Origin: Amoebophrya sp. AT5.2
Taxonomy: Eukaryota > Sar > Dinophyceae > Syndiniales > Amoebophryaceae
Length of the DNA: 61,462 nucleotides
NCBI GenBank assembly: GCA_005223375.1
Contig: RXOD01003808.1
Coordinates: forward strand, 1-61,462
Reading direction: 5' to 3'
Shown: in pieces, positions 21,195-33,300 of the stretch
How the letters are laid out: the number at the start of each line of letters is the position of its first letter
How positions within the stretch are numbered: position 1 is the stretch's first letter
Program-made: the position numbers and the translations under genes
Notes under the pieces: generated by a model
Told to the model about the DNA's origin: nothing
What the model saw: only the letters and a program-made list of their open reading frames with translations
The model's database searches: none

Positions 21195-24100
21195 ATGACA
21201 TCTTTTCAAACCACACCGTCGAGCAGTACTACCCGGCTTTCTCCGGACCGGAAGCTGCCGCTTCCTCTTCTTGACGGCGAGGTGCGGGACCTTGACTTCG
21301 CGACGGCCCTTCTTGTACAGGACCTCTGTCAATACGTCGACAAGAACCGGCTCATAAGCGCTGACACAAAGTCTCGCTACCTGCTTCCATTCGTGCCTTT
21401 CAAGTCGTTCCTCGCAACGAACGGCGACTGCGTGGCCACAAACTGGGACTCCGAAGCAGAGCGCAAACGGAAGCGAGAGGTCTGGAGCAATCGTTTCGGC
21501 GCAACCCGCATCCTGGACACGCATGGCAACGACGAGGAGCTGACGCGGATCCGTAAAGTTTTGGCGGACAATAAATCCGAAAGCGAAAAATGGGCCGCGA
21601 CAGCAGCGGCGGTGGGAGAGCGGGAGCGGCGCGAGGCCGAAGAGAATCCGAAGGGTGTCCTTCCCAGCCGGCGCTCGGACGAAGAAGCAGCGGCCACGAG
21701 AGACAGTCGCGCGTATCGGATTCTGAAACAGATCGAAGAGCTGGGCTTGGTGCCGTGGAAAGTGCTTGTCGCCGGCAATCTCGGGGAGCATCGGCTCGCG
21801 CGCTTGATGCGCGAGGATTACAAGGGAAGGACGATGGTCGTGTGCCCGCATTTGAATGCCGTGCGGAGCACTTTCGCGTCGTTGGCAGGGCAGTCGGGAG
21901 CGTCGCGAGAGCGTGGAAATGGCCTCGGCAGCTCTGCTCTTGCTGATGTCGCTGGTGCCGATGGTGTTGCGCTCTCGCTGATGTCGGTGAACGAAGCAGA
22001 ATTGGAGGACTGTGGCGGAGCGCTGGGGGTCGAGGAAGCAGGCGGTGGCGACGCAGAGCCCGGGCACAAAGTCGCCAGCGAGATAGGCTCTGCCTCCGCA
22101 GTGGCAGTACCGTCACCCACCGGCCAGCGTGTGAAGACGCTCCATGTACCCAGCCGCGTGTGCATCGTCGCCGATTGGCTCGAGTATCGCGGCCTGGCGG
22201 CGCCGCGCGATGCGGAGGGACGTGGGAACAAGCGAAAAAACCGGCCGAAGCGGTTGGAGCACTTCGGCTTTTTCTGGCCGCATCACGATTTCAAGGACAG
22301 GGCGTGGTATGTGCTCAATAGCGCAAATCGAAAGAGCTTGCTCGAGGACCTGGACATGACCGACTCTGCCTTTCTCGACCTGCCGCTCGGCAAGGGCCTC
22401 TCGCGCATCCAGCTTGCCACGTCTGGAACGATCGCGACGGTGAACGTGCTGGGCCGCAACATCCATATTGTTGATGACTTGAGGGGCGCACTTCATGATG
22501 GTACAGGAAACGCGCTGGACGACGGAAACGGGTATGTAAACGCTGCGTGCGGGGAAGCACTGCAGAGCTTTTTGGAGGAAAAATTCCGCGACAGCTCAGT
22601 TCTGCACGACTTCCAGGGCAAGCAGCAGCTCTACCAGATTCGCATCGGACAGGCGAAGCTAACCATTTGCATCGAGGAAAGAAACAAGGCGCGACGGGCC
22701 CTTTTAGACGAGACGTTTTGGAAAAAGCAGAAAGGCGATGACGACGGGGATTGGGGGCGAGATTGGAACGAACAGTCCGGGCCCGACGACTGCGACGCGG
22801 TGCAAGCGGGTTACGACGGGGCGAAGGCCCACGCCGGGGAAGACGGTCCGGCTCCTCGGTCCCAACACCGCGAAAACTCTGCTTCAGCTGCTGGCGACCC
22901 GACTGCCTCTGGTGACAAGCTACCCACCAACGACAGCGATACGAAAGACGGGAGCGAAGCTAACACCGACAAGAACAGTCCGGCAGGCGATCACATGGAA
23001 GACGAAGAGGAAGAGACGGAGCTGAAGATTTACATTCCGCGCAGCTGCGTGAAGTGGGACTGGGAGCCGGAGCCCGAGCGCGAGTATCCCATTGAGCTTG
23101 TGAACAGCAAGCTGTGGGATGAACGCCCCACGAAACCTGCTTTCACCAACACGCAGATGCTGGCTCTTTTAGAGCATGGGTGTTGTTTCGCGGACTACAA
23201 TCTCGGCTGGCAGGAAGGCGACTACTGGAACTGGATGGGGGACGAGGAGCGACGCGACAAGTTCTTCCACTTGATGCAGGCACTGATGACGAGCCACGTG
23301 CTGCGGACTGCCGCAACAGTTTGCGATAACGCCGACGGGGATGACAAGCGGATCGCCGTCGCGAAAGCGGGCCAAAGCTTTGCGTGGTATGACGTCGACG
23401 AACACGAGGATATCGACGGGGAATATCTTCAGTGTGATGCTTGTGATAGGTGGGTGATGGTAGAAAGGAGCGCTTTCATCTTGTATGAACATTCAGGGCT
23501 GGACAAAAGCGAGCCCTTTCAGTGCTGCTTTTTGCGCGAGAGGGACGAGAACTTGGCGAAGGCCGACGCAAACATCGCAAACCCGGCCGATGCAAACATC
23601 GCAAAACTGATGCGCGCGTGCGCGCTGGGCAGCGAGATCAAACGGGACAACGAGAGGGGAGACAAAAAAGGCACGGGCAACGGCAAAATTCGCCGGAGTA
23701 TAGAGGAGCAGCGGGCGCGAGATGTTTTTAAGAAGGACACGCAACTCTCCGAACTCAACGACGAGCTTGAGGGCGTTGTTTGGCGTTTAACTGAGGACAA
23801 GACAGCGCAGCTCGAGAAGAAACGCATTCGGAAGAAGGAAGAGAAAGAGGTCGCAGGGGAGTTGACGAAAGAAAATCTCGAGCAAGGCCTCAAGGCCTTT
23901 GACACAGGCTGCGACGCGGCGGAGGGTGACTCCCTGGACGTTCTGAAGGAGATGCCGACTGCATCGCTGCGGCAAGGCCAAGGGTCGTGCGGCGATGACG
24001 ACTCTGGCGCGCTAGAGCGGCCGGCAGTGCAGGAGCTTTTCGGGACGAATGAGCCTTGGCGCTACCTCGCTATCTACAGCAAGTTCGCCGGAATTTTCGA

Positions 24101-27100
24101 GGAGAACGCAAACTCGTGCAGATTTCGTCTACCGGACAGCTATCGGCTGCCAATCGTTCCCGACCGCACGGGGACCCTGAAGGCGGGCACCGCGGTCGTC
24201 TGTGTTATGCGAGGAGGCAATAGGAAGTACTTGCGAGGTATCGAAATGTAATTCGTAGAAAAAGGGCGCTGAAATTACAGCGACGCTGTTAACTGTTTGC
24301 GAGATTATAGCTGCGAGTGTAAACGTCATTGCATTTGCAATCGCATTTGCATCTTTACAATCGCACTGGTTCTTCGTCGGAATATGTTTTACTCTTAGCG
24401 CGCTGTAAAAACTACAAAAAGCAGGCGAGATGGCGCTATATTATAGCAGAAACTTCTGTTGAAGTGCAAGCGCAAGTGCTCACCGTCAGCGTCACCAACC
24501 TTGCTAACCTCGTGCTCACTTCACAGGGCCTGCGCTGGCGAGCCGGACTCCGTGTTTGGAGGCCTCTGATATCCAGAAGTTTGAGCTGCTCGACGACGAA
24601 GCGACCATCCGGGAAGTTTCAAGGTTCCGACACTGCAACATGATGATCCTTCCCGCCCATGCGGACATGAAATACGCGGCGGCGGAGCCGCTTAGCGGCG
24701 GCGATTACGACGGGGACGAGGTTTTTCTCACGCTCTGGCGGCCTCTGGTGGACCTGTTTGCTCCCACCCCTCCGGACCACAAGTCTGCAACAGAGCTTCT
24801 CGAGGAGGTGGAAGCGGAAGCCCAGGCCAAGAAAACGAAAACGCAAGCGAGCGAGAAAATGGGCGAAGCAGAAGAGGAAGCAGGAGCAGAAGTAAAGTCT
24901 GGCTTCGGAGCGGCTGACACAGCAGGAAGTGGCGGATCTACTGCGCGTGCCGTGGTAGGGCTGGTAGAGCAGCAACGCCAACTCGGTCCCGCAGCTCTCG
25001 AACTTGCGGCGGCTGCTTCGTCATCGTCGTCCGCGTCCTCGACGGCAATTTCCACAAGACCTCCGAAGCAGCAGCGGCCCTGCAAGAGGCTGCGCGACGT
25101 GGTCACGGAGGACTTCAGTGATGCGGACTTCGAGCGGCTGCGTGAGGTCTGTGGCGACTTCCTCGGCATGTCCGGCTACAAGGGTAGCTACACCAATGAG
25201 TGGTACCGAATCGCCGCACACCGGGGGCTGCTGCATCCCCACACGAAGATCGTCGCCAAGCTGGGCCACGAGGCCATGGATCTGGTGAAAAACAATAGGC
25301 CTGGTGCGGAACTGGAGGGAGTGATGCGCGAGGCAGAGACCGCGCTGTTTGGGGGCGAGAAGAAAAGCCGCACCCTGCCGTTTTTGCCCTACCGTCACCA
25401 GGGGCGCGCAGGAACGCAGCACCTCGCGAAAATTACACCGCTGCACCATCATGCGCGACTGAAAGATAAAGGAAAAAACGGAGGCGGACGCGGGGCAAAG
25501 GCTGTAGAGGATGAAGAGACCGAGGTCGGAGCGGCGGAAGCAAACGCGGCGCTGCGGGCGGCTTCGTCTTCGACTGGAGTGGCGGGTCGGCGTCTGAAGC
25601 CTAAACTCGCGATGAAAAGGAAAACGAAAAACGCAGCTAACGCCCTGCAGCTGAACGACGATATGGATGATGTTTTTGACGCCGAGCTACTCGGGAATGA
25701 CGGGATGGAGTCCCGCTCCGACGACGATGTTAGGGACGGGGCCTTGTCGTTCGATGAAGAAGAACCCGCCAAGCGGCCAAAAATCCAATTCGTGCCGAAT
25801 AAGATTCCGACGAAGATCCCGAAACCAAAAGCGGCCATGTCGAAGCGGGGGCGACCGCGACGCATCGCCGACAAATCGGTGCCCGATTCGGCAGCGGAGG
25901 CGATCGCGGTCGATGGGTGTGGGCTGGATGCGGAGGAACACGCAGACGAAATCTTGCCGACAGAGAAAGCCGCCGCGACAGCAAGCAAACCGACCAACGC
26001 CGCAGCTGCCACGCCTTGCCAAGCGCAGCGCGGTCTCCGCTACTTCATGGCAAAAGCAAAAGGGGCGCCCGCGCTGCGCATTTGCCACTACTTCCACGCC
26101 GAAATGACAGTGCTTGCCGATTTCGCCCGGAAAGGTCATCTGTTTCGTCTGGGCGACAGGCCGGATGCCTTGTTGCAGGAATCGGGTTCGATCCAGAAGA
26201 GCATTCACCAGGTTGCAGAGGTGAACTGGCTTTCAGTTCTCACGAAGCCGAAGCTAAAGCTCACGGGTTTAAATACGCTGGACCGAGACCTTGTCGAGAA
26301 ACCGCATACGGTGCTGCGGCAGCTCGCCAAGATCGAACTTAGTAAGCTGTGGAAGAGCGAACCGCAGCAGGGAAAAACGAAGAAAGGAACCGAGGAGGGC
26401 GAGAGCACTGACGAGAAATCCGCCGACGACGCCTTCGATCGCAAATTCGTGAAGGACTACTGGGAGCCTTGCCTGAAGCGCGCGCGACGGTTGGCGACAA
26501 AACGGATAGTGGCGTACTGGAAACAGAAAGATGAGTACCGCCACACGGGTGTCAATTGGATGATCATCAAGGAAAAAGGCTATGCCGACTTGCAGTTCAA
26601 GGACCCCGCGGATGAACTCGAGGCTGCGGCGAGATGGTCGCCAGAAGTTTGCGAGTTGAGGGAGAGAGCAACAGGCGGTGTTGCCACTGGTGGGCAAGAC
26701 GCGCCGCCGATGAAAGGTGAAAAGAAGTCGGCACCGGGAGGAGGGACGAAGACGCGCGTGATGAGCAAGTTGGAAGAAATCGAAAGGCGTCTGCAGGCAG
26801 CGGCGGTGTATGCCTGCATTCCGAATTTCTTGAGACAGCAGCGGGCGTTCCTGAAGACGTATGTCCCGCCGCACGATGAAAAGCAACAACTCGAGCAAAG
26901 CCAGTGCAACAACTCGAGCAAAGCAAATGCGCCGGCACAGTCTGCAGCTGTCGCCTCGTCTTCGTCGGTCGCGCCGAAAGCGCAAACGAAATCGAAGCCG
27001 AAGGGCAATGCGGCATCGATTGCAGGTGCAGCAGCGGCGAGTAGTTCTGATGGCGCAATAGAGAGTCATGCTGCTAGTACTGCGGCAGAAAAGAAGAAAG

Positions 27101-27486
27101 CAGTGGACGTTGCTATGTACGACTCTTTTTTGAAACGCGTGTACCATGACCTGCTCGCATACGTCGAAGACGACTGGGCGCTCTACAGCGAATGGAGCCA
27201 GGTCAAGGCGGACAAATGGGCCTGGGATTTTTCGTTCAGGTTCTTCGCTCAGGACTTGGGCGCGCTGAAGAAACTGGAGCTGCCCAGTGAGGAGGAGACA
27301 GGGGGCGAAGACGAAGAAGAAGACGGCAACAGCGGGAAAAGGTCACAGATGGGAACAGGACACGATGCTCCACCTGAAGACGGCGCTGGTGGCAATGAGG
27401 GAAGCGGTGGGGAGGATTCTGATTCTGCGCCGCGCCCAGGCGTGTGGGGCTGCGGTCGAGGAAAGAAGAGGCGGCGGATCAAATGA
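21195..27486 (+). CDS. Cellular RNA-dependent RNA polymerase (RDR/QDE-1 type)
   Basis: This enzyme family makes double-stranded RNA from single-stranded RNA to feed or amplify RNA silencing. Two exons, 21195-24237 and 24527-27486, join in phase (CGA G/GG CCT) and give 2000 residues, larger than typical RDRs. The join restores the family block RGPALASRTPCLEASDIQKF, equivalent to VTRNPCLHPGDIRKF. Downstream is the invariant catalytic loop SGGDYDGDEV, with D1074, D1076 and D1078. A DGNGYVN motif at about residue 443 may be the upstream DGCGxIS block. A CxxC zinc-like motif, YLQCDACDRWV (C747, C750), precedes a charged coiled region. The C-terminal half contains long Lys/Glu/Ser-rich inserts and a KKRRRIK tail, suggesting nuclear location. 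Family assignment is strong; target RNAs are unknown. Confidence 0.88.
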
Positions 27487-27576
27487 ACGACCAAGAAGAC
27501 TGAAACAGGTATGAAAATGAATTAAAAAAAAAGCTAAAGGCCAGGAGACATAGTTGGCTCCCATTTCCAGCTTTCC

Positions 27577-27834
27577 ATGGCGCGCGAAGGCGATAGAACC
27601 GCAACCCATTTTGCGCAGCGTGTGTATCGGTCCTATCTTCCGCAAAAGGAACTCCTACCAAACTCCAAGCGCCATTTCATCCTCATCGAACAATACTGCG
27701 AAGCAAAGCTGCGCTGCCTGTGCCTTCCTCATCGGCAATGCATTGTTGGACACTCGAACAAGAGGGCGTCAGGTGTTCGCGACATCAAGGTGACCATCAC
27801 AGACTCTCGCGAGCGATTCGTGATTGATGCCTGA
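27577..27834 (+). CDS. Small basic hypothetical protein, 85 aa
   Basis: An ATG-initiated frame of 85 residues starts at 27577, shortly after a pyrimidine-rich CCAG that could serve as an acceptor. It is basic and contains four cysteines in KLRCLCLPHRQC, then ends with VTITDSRERFVIDA. No family is recognised. It lies 90 bases after the RNA polymerase stop and could be a short gene, a last exon of an unseen model, or chance. Confidence 0.3.
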   Translation: MAREGDRTATHFAQRVYRSYLPQKELLPNSKRHFILIEQYCEAKLRCLCLPHRQCIVGHSNKRASGVRDIKVTITDSRERFVIDA

Positions 27835-28059
27835 TTCATTGTGATGCGTGCCGCACTTTCTCGCAAACTGTTTCACCGTGGACGTTGAAATTTGTCGTGT
27901 CTACTCATCTTACCAGTTCGTTGTATGTAAAGTGCCAGTCCCTCTACTTACATCAGCTGTGACAGTGTTGAGCGTGAATGTCGTGGCCGTCCTCGTGTGC
28001 CATCCTCTTCACCTCGTGCGTCGTAGGCGTAGAGCCACTCCTTGTTTAGGGCACGAAGG

Positions 28060-28620
28060 ATGGCGGGTTCGGGTGGGTCCCAGCAGCCCCTGGGCGCCAT
28101 CGTCCAGATCACCACCGCGGACCGAGAGGTGCACACGGGCGAGCTTTTTTGGTACGACGTGAAGGCCGCCGGGCTGCTTCTCCGGAAGAAAAAGAAGATC
28201 GAAAACCAAGAAGAGGAAGAAGAAAACTTCATCTGGATCTCGGACGAGTACGTCACCAACGCAACGGCCCTGGTGCGGCCGCCTGCGGTGCCGACGACTT
28301 TGCCCGCCGTGGACCTGTCGGCGGTGGAGGCGCGGTTGAAGGAGCGGCTAAAGGACGTGCTGGGGGATGCGGTGGCTGAGGAGGCGAGTGGGGCACAGGT
28401 AGAACCGGCTGGCGCAGGAGCAACTTCTGCGACGGACGGAATCGAAAACGAAGACGTGCTCGAAGAGAAAAATACGAAAGTAGACAGTGGCGAAGCGTCA
28501 TCATCTTCATCGATCATGGTAGACGAAACCGAAAAGCAAGAAAACATTGACAGAGATGAAGATGGAGAGGACAAACCTCTGGCACCTGCTCTAAAGCGAA
28601 ACGAACGAAATCCAAAATGA
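28060..28620 (+). CDS. LSM12-like Sm-fold protein
   Basis: A 186-residue protein whose first 65 residues look like the Sm-like N-terminal domain of LSM12: a start of LGAIVQITTADREVHTGEL, then FWYDVKAAGLLLRKKKK and FIWISDEYVTNATAL. These match the pattern in which a small barrel binds RNA or partner proteins (GxVVxxxTxxGxxxxGEVxxYD, LxLK, ILxxxYVxxxxxL). The rest is acidic and Ser-rich (EDVLEEKNTKVDSGE), probably disordered, and ends with KRNERNPK. The usual anticodon-binding-like second domain of LSM12 is not evident, so the assignment is to the fold rather than to an ortholog. ATG 28060 is the first in-frame start that precedes the fold. Confidence 0.55.
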   Translation: MAGSGGSQQPLGAIVQITTADREVHTGELFWYDVKAAGLLLRKKKKIENQEEEEENFIWISDEYVTNATALVRPPAVPTTLPAVDLSAVEARLKERLKDVLGDAVAEEASGAQVEPAGAGATSATDGIENEDVLEEKNTKVDSGEASSSSSIMVDETEKQENIDRDEDGEDKPLAPALKRNERNPK

Positions 28621-28937
28621 TTAGAGACTTCGAGGTTGTAGTTGTACCTTCTTCATGATGATGCGCCGGGACGTGCGACGAGATTCACATTTTTTTTTGC
28701 GCTGCCGGCGCTACACGTTCTTTCATCCCTCAGTGATCCGTCCTTGTCCAAGGGATATTGAAAAGGATCACATACGAGAACTTGTACTTGAAGAGTTTGA
28801 TGCTCAGCACACTGCGCTCGATAGTAAAAACGGAAGCTCTGTAGGTAAAGGTATCGTCCCCACAGCATCTTCAACTGTGTGTTAGCCTCGTTTTCACTTC
28901 GCTCTGCGTCCAGCGTCATTGCAAGCACGAAAACAAA
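28621..28937. other. Intergenic region
   Basis: 317 bases between two plus-strand genes. A T-rich run sits at about 28690. No ORF, RNA or repeat is supported. Confidence 0.35.
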
Positions 28938-29906
28938 ATGGCCTCGCTTTCGCAAGACGGCCTCGATACTTGCGAGGAAGTCCTGAATTTTCAGCGGAAA
29001 CTCGTGGGGTCCTGGACTGCTAGGGAAGATTTGGAGAACGACGCAGCCGCAAACGCCTGGCACCAGTTCTGGTTAGACGCAGATCCTGACGCGCTGCCCG
29101 CCGTCGTCGAAAGCAGCCTTTTCTTCGAGGCCAGCAGCGACGCTGCGGAAAGCGCAAGTGGAACCATTCATCTCGCGGTAACCGAAGTCGACGGCATGGG
29201 CGTGAAAATAGCCGGCGTTTGCTCTGTCGGAGGGCAGCCTTTTTTTCCCTCCAGAATCGAGGCAGCGTTTCCCGGTACCAAGTCATCCTCATCGCCTACG
29301 AAAACGTCCACCTGCTCGACCACAGCGTCGGCGTCAGCCACGCCTGCTGCGACAGAAAACGATGCGTCGAACGACGCCGCTTCCGATTCTTCCTCTGAAC
29401 ACGACAACGCCGGGGAGTGGGCGCTACTGGACCTACTCGCGGAACAATCAGTTGCGGCAAAACTCTGCGGCCTGTCGGAGCAGCAAGTCGAAACGGTGCG
29501 TTTGCTGTGCAACACACAGAAGCCGTTTGAGAAGGACACTGCGCGGGACGCCGTTCTGAAAGCGGCCTGCGGAAAGGCAGAAGTGCGCGCAACGTTGGGC
29601 TCCAAAGGACCGCTTCCAGTACCTGGACCCGCGTGCAAGTCCCTGTTGTGGCACTGCGTAAAGGACGTCGCGCAACCAAACTGGCACCATTACTTCGACG
29701 CGGAGCAGGGAAGTCTGGTGCGGTTTCAGCGTTACACGCGCGACGGGGTGCGCGGAATGGCCGTTCGGGAGTTTCGGTTGGTGCAGAAAGCAGCAGGAGA
29801 AATGGAATTGGTAGTGCGGGAGCACGCAGTAAATGCTCGGGGAGAACCAGTATGGTTCTTCGGCTCAATGCAGGCCCGCGAAGTCCTCTTTCAGCGGAAA
29901 AACTGA
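28938..29906 (+). CDS. Hypothetical protein, 322 aa
   Basis: A single-exon protein of 322 residues from ATG 28938, preceded by an A-rich context (AAAACAAA). It has two folded-looking parts separated by a Ser/Thr/Ala-rich linker (about residues 115-155). The N-terminal part contains ANAWHQFWLDADPDALPAVV and a strand-rich IHLAVTEVDGMGVKIAGV. The C-terminal part contains SLLWHCVKDVAQPNWHHYF, then alternating strands VRFQRYTRDGVRGMAVREF and MELVVREHAVN, which resemble a small beta-barrel or lipocalin-like sheet. That last reading is only an impression. No signal peptide or known motif was found. Confidence 0.65.
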   Translation: MASLSQDGLDTCEEVLNFQRKLVGSWTAREDLENDAAANAWHQFWLDADPDALPAVVESSLFFEASSDAAESASGTIHLAVTEVDGMGVKIAGVCSVGGQPFFPSRIEAAFPGTKSSSSPTKTSTCSTTASASATPAATENDASNDAASDSSSEHDNAGEWALLDLLAEQSVAAKLCGLSEQQVETVRLLCNTQKPFEKDTARDAVLKAACGKAEVRATLGSKGPLPVPGPACKSLLWHCVKDVAQPNWHHYFDAEQGSLVRFQRYTRDGVRGMAVREFRLVQKAAGEMELVVREHAVNARGEPVWFFGSMQAREVLFQRKN

Positions 29907-30357
29907 AATAGGTGTCGAAACTCTTGGTCTTGGCGCACGAAAAAATGGCATTGGAATTGGATTGTTGCATGGTGCGATTTCTTTTGCACTCCTGAGGCCG
30001 AAAAGCATTCCAAAATGGCAAATATCGTTTGACAATCGATGAAGCAGAGACAGACGGACCCGAGGGCGCCTCAGAGCGATGAACGTGGGAGAGGAGCGCA
30101 AGTTCTAAGTTAGGGAAGACGAGTGCTCGTGTGAATTCTGCAAAACGCAACTCGTAGATTTGAAGATTCTTCAGGTAGCTGCTGAACAGTTTGCAGCGCG
30201 ATTGCCAGACTCGCTCGCTGTAGTGCACGTGCAGGAGGTGCAAGCGTGGTTTTTTTTTTGTTAGTGCCACTCCTGCTCGCTACACCCGCGCCAAGCTAAG
30301 TAGAATATGTCGAAGAAACTATGAGTTCGGCCACTACGTGAACGCGACTGTCTTCCC
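29907..30357. other. Intergenic region
   Basis: 451 bases of lower GC with a run of T residues at about 30248-30259. No ORF on either strand is supported, and no RNA gene is recognised. Confidence 0.35.
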
Positions 30358-33300
30358 ATGCTGGGTTCTGAGCCAGCCATGAGGAAGGCATGCATTTCCA
30401 GCGGCTGTGGGCTACCCGCGACGCCGGGGGTCAACAAGGCGTTTCGTCGCCTTCTGGTCGCCAGCGCTGTGGCGGTCGAGGTGGCGCGGTGGTCCGCGTG
30501 CCCATCTACGTTGTCGCCGTCCTTGCCGGGAGATGAAAGGAACGATGCCAAGAACTGCCGAGCACGGGGACGCACAACAGCGCGTCGAAGCGACCACGAC
30601 AGGTGCCGAACCGCCCATGCTGGCCATGATCCGTCGCAGTCGCCGCGAAGCGCAACTGGCTTTTTTCTTTTCGCAGCTGCGACCGTGCCAGACGCGGACC
30701 CACCTCCGCCCGAGCGCCTCGTCGACGGGACGCTGGACTCAGCGGGACGCATCCGAGAGCGAATCGAGAATGCAGCCACAGAAGACGGCCTGAAATCCAT
30801 AGAGGAAAACGAAATGGCGGACGAAATGGCGGACCCGACCGACGCCGACAGCAGAGAGCCGACCGTGCGCGGGTCGAGGCAGTTGGAGCAAGAGCGGGAC
30901 GGCGGCAGAGCCGCGTCGTCTGCGGCAGGCGGACGGCATCTAGAAGAAGAACCAGAGTTCGACGTCGGCCACGAAACCCGGCATGCTTTTGAGGTGATCG
31001 GCGGCCCCATGGGGAGTGCGGATCCTACGACGCTGGGTGCACCTGGTTTCTCGCAGGGCGTCAGCATGGTGGTGCAGAACCTAGCGGTGCACAGGATTCC
31101 GGCCTTCCAGGAGGAAAGCATTCTGTCGATCCGGGATCCGAACTACCAGACGAGCAAGGCCTACCAGGAGTATCGCAAAACGCGCGAGCCAATCGAGAGG
31201 CGCGCGCGGGAGCGACGCGTAAAGCGCCTTCTGGAGGTCGGGGCAAACGGGGAGTTGGCGTCGGAAGATGCAGAGTCGAAATTGAACGCAGAAGCGGAAG
31301 CCCGCGCCACGGAGGAGGAGGAGGAGGAGACGAACGCAGCGGCGGGGTCGGGGAATTTTTACGAAGAGATCGTCTTCGCAGACGGCTCCGCGCTGCGGTT
31401 TCCCGGGAGAAGCGGGAAAAAGTCGCTTTCGCACGTATAAGCAGCACGCGAGTATAGGTCTGGTTTTCGGTTGTAACGCTTCACGCAGAGCGAAAGTAGA
31501 AGCACGTACAGCTGTAGAAACAAAACGGCCGCCCTGCTCTTCGGACGCGAACAACCGACCCCAAAACAGGCACACACGGACAATCCGTACAACCAGCGGC
31601 TGCGGCGCAGTCTGCGCGCGAAGAACTCCACAATGACGCACGACGACGCTCTGGACGCTCCGCGAAAGCTGCTCAATCTCGAGGACTACAGCACCAAGCA
31701 CTTTGACCGCTCCGACCCCCGGTACCACAAGGGCGCCAAAGCCTCCCAGTGGAGGCGGATACTGCAGGTTCCGGGCGGGCTGTCGTCGGACGACAATTCC
31801 TTCACGACCATGGCCTACCGCCATCCGGAGCAGTGCGAGCGCAAGGCCTGTATCTCCACCGCCGAGACCAACTGCAAGGAGCACCTCCCGGGGTACTTAC
31901 AGTAAAGAAGAAAGGTGGTCATGCATCAATACTTTGAAAAAGCTGAAGTGAGATTGAGAAGCCACCAGGGCTTTACTAATATCGCAGGTTTTATCTGAAG
32001 GAGCGCGGTTGCTCCGACGCGGTCGACGGCGGGAAGCGGATATGCACGGCCTGTCAATACGCGTCGCAGCTTGCGGAGCCAACCATCTGCACGTGCGAGA
32101 AGAGCCCCTATTCCACCGTCGTGCAGTACAACGAGCCCTGCGACAGCTCTCGGTAACATTACCCTGTAGTCTATTTTTGAAATTAGTGATGGACGATCAT
32201 TTTTCCTGCTTCTGCTGCATAAATGAATTGTGGAACGGTAGCGGATCAAAAAGATATGAACAACGTCTTGCTTCTACGACCCCACCAGGCTCTGCCAGGC
32301 GGGCGAGTGCTTTCGGCCCTGCGAGTTCTTTTTGCACGTGTCTTCCTGTCCCCTGGAGCGGTGCATGTGGAACACGACCGCACTGAATTGCGTGGACATC
32401 CCGGCATCGCTTGTGTACACGGAGTGGGCCAGCCTCGTGGTCGCCGCGGAGCCGACCGAAGGTGCGCGCGGGCCGTTGATCCTCGCGGGGGTCTCGGAGA
32501 GCGTGTTCCCGCTCGACTTTGAGAAGTTCTCGCTGATGGCAGCCACCTACCGCATCCAGGGAAACCCGATCACGGACTTGATCACGATGGTACTTAAGTT
32601 GGTGGATGACGATGGCAATGATTAGACATCAGAGCTATAACACACAGGGTTGAGCAGCAGAGTGCAAACGAGAACAACGACAATCGGCACCAAGAAGAAA
32701 AGAACCAATCGAACTGCTTTTTTCATCGCAGGTTGCGTTCTTCCAGCGCTTCGATCTGAACTACGACGGGTTCATCACGGCGCAGGAGTTCGACGCGCAG
32801 CTAACAAAAACCCTTGTGGAACTGGAGGTACTTTCACTTTTTTCAAGCTGAAAGAACCCACTCCAAAGCCATACTCACTGTTTGAAACAACTACACTCCT
32901 TTCGGCCAGGCGGAGTCCGAGCTGAAGGAGCAGCAGCGCGCCGTGCAGCACCTGCAGAATTTGCACAACGCGCGCGAGCTGCAGATCGTCGGCAACGTGG
33001 CGGCCCACCAGCAGCAGACGCTTTCCGCTGACAGCTGCCTCCAGGAGATCCCGCCCAAGTTCTACTGCTCGACGCTAGTGCTGTGCGTTGAGGACTGTTC
33101 CGTGTGCGGGTGGAAGAGCGTGGGAGATACGGAGTTCTTCATCTGCGTGTCGCCCTCGCCCACCGCCTGCCTGGACGCGGGAAAGTACTACTGCGGCGCG
33201 GACGAAATGTGCCACGACACCTGCAAGGACTGCGTGGGGAGGCCGATCCTGGACTACTCGCAGAACGCGTGCCTGAGCGCGTGGTGGTACACCACGCCGT

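Noticed and set aside
24329..24643. 104-residue plus ORF overlapping the RNA polymerase gene
   Set aside because: It lies mostly in the 24238-24526 intron and its end is out of frame with the conserved polymerase block.
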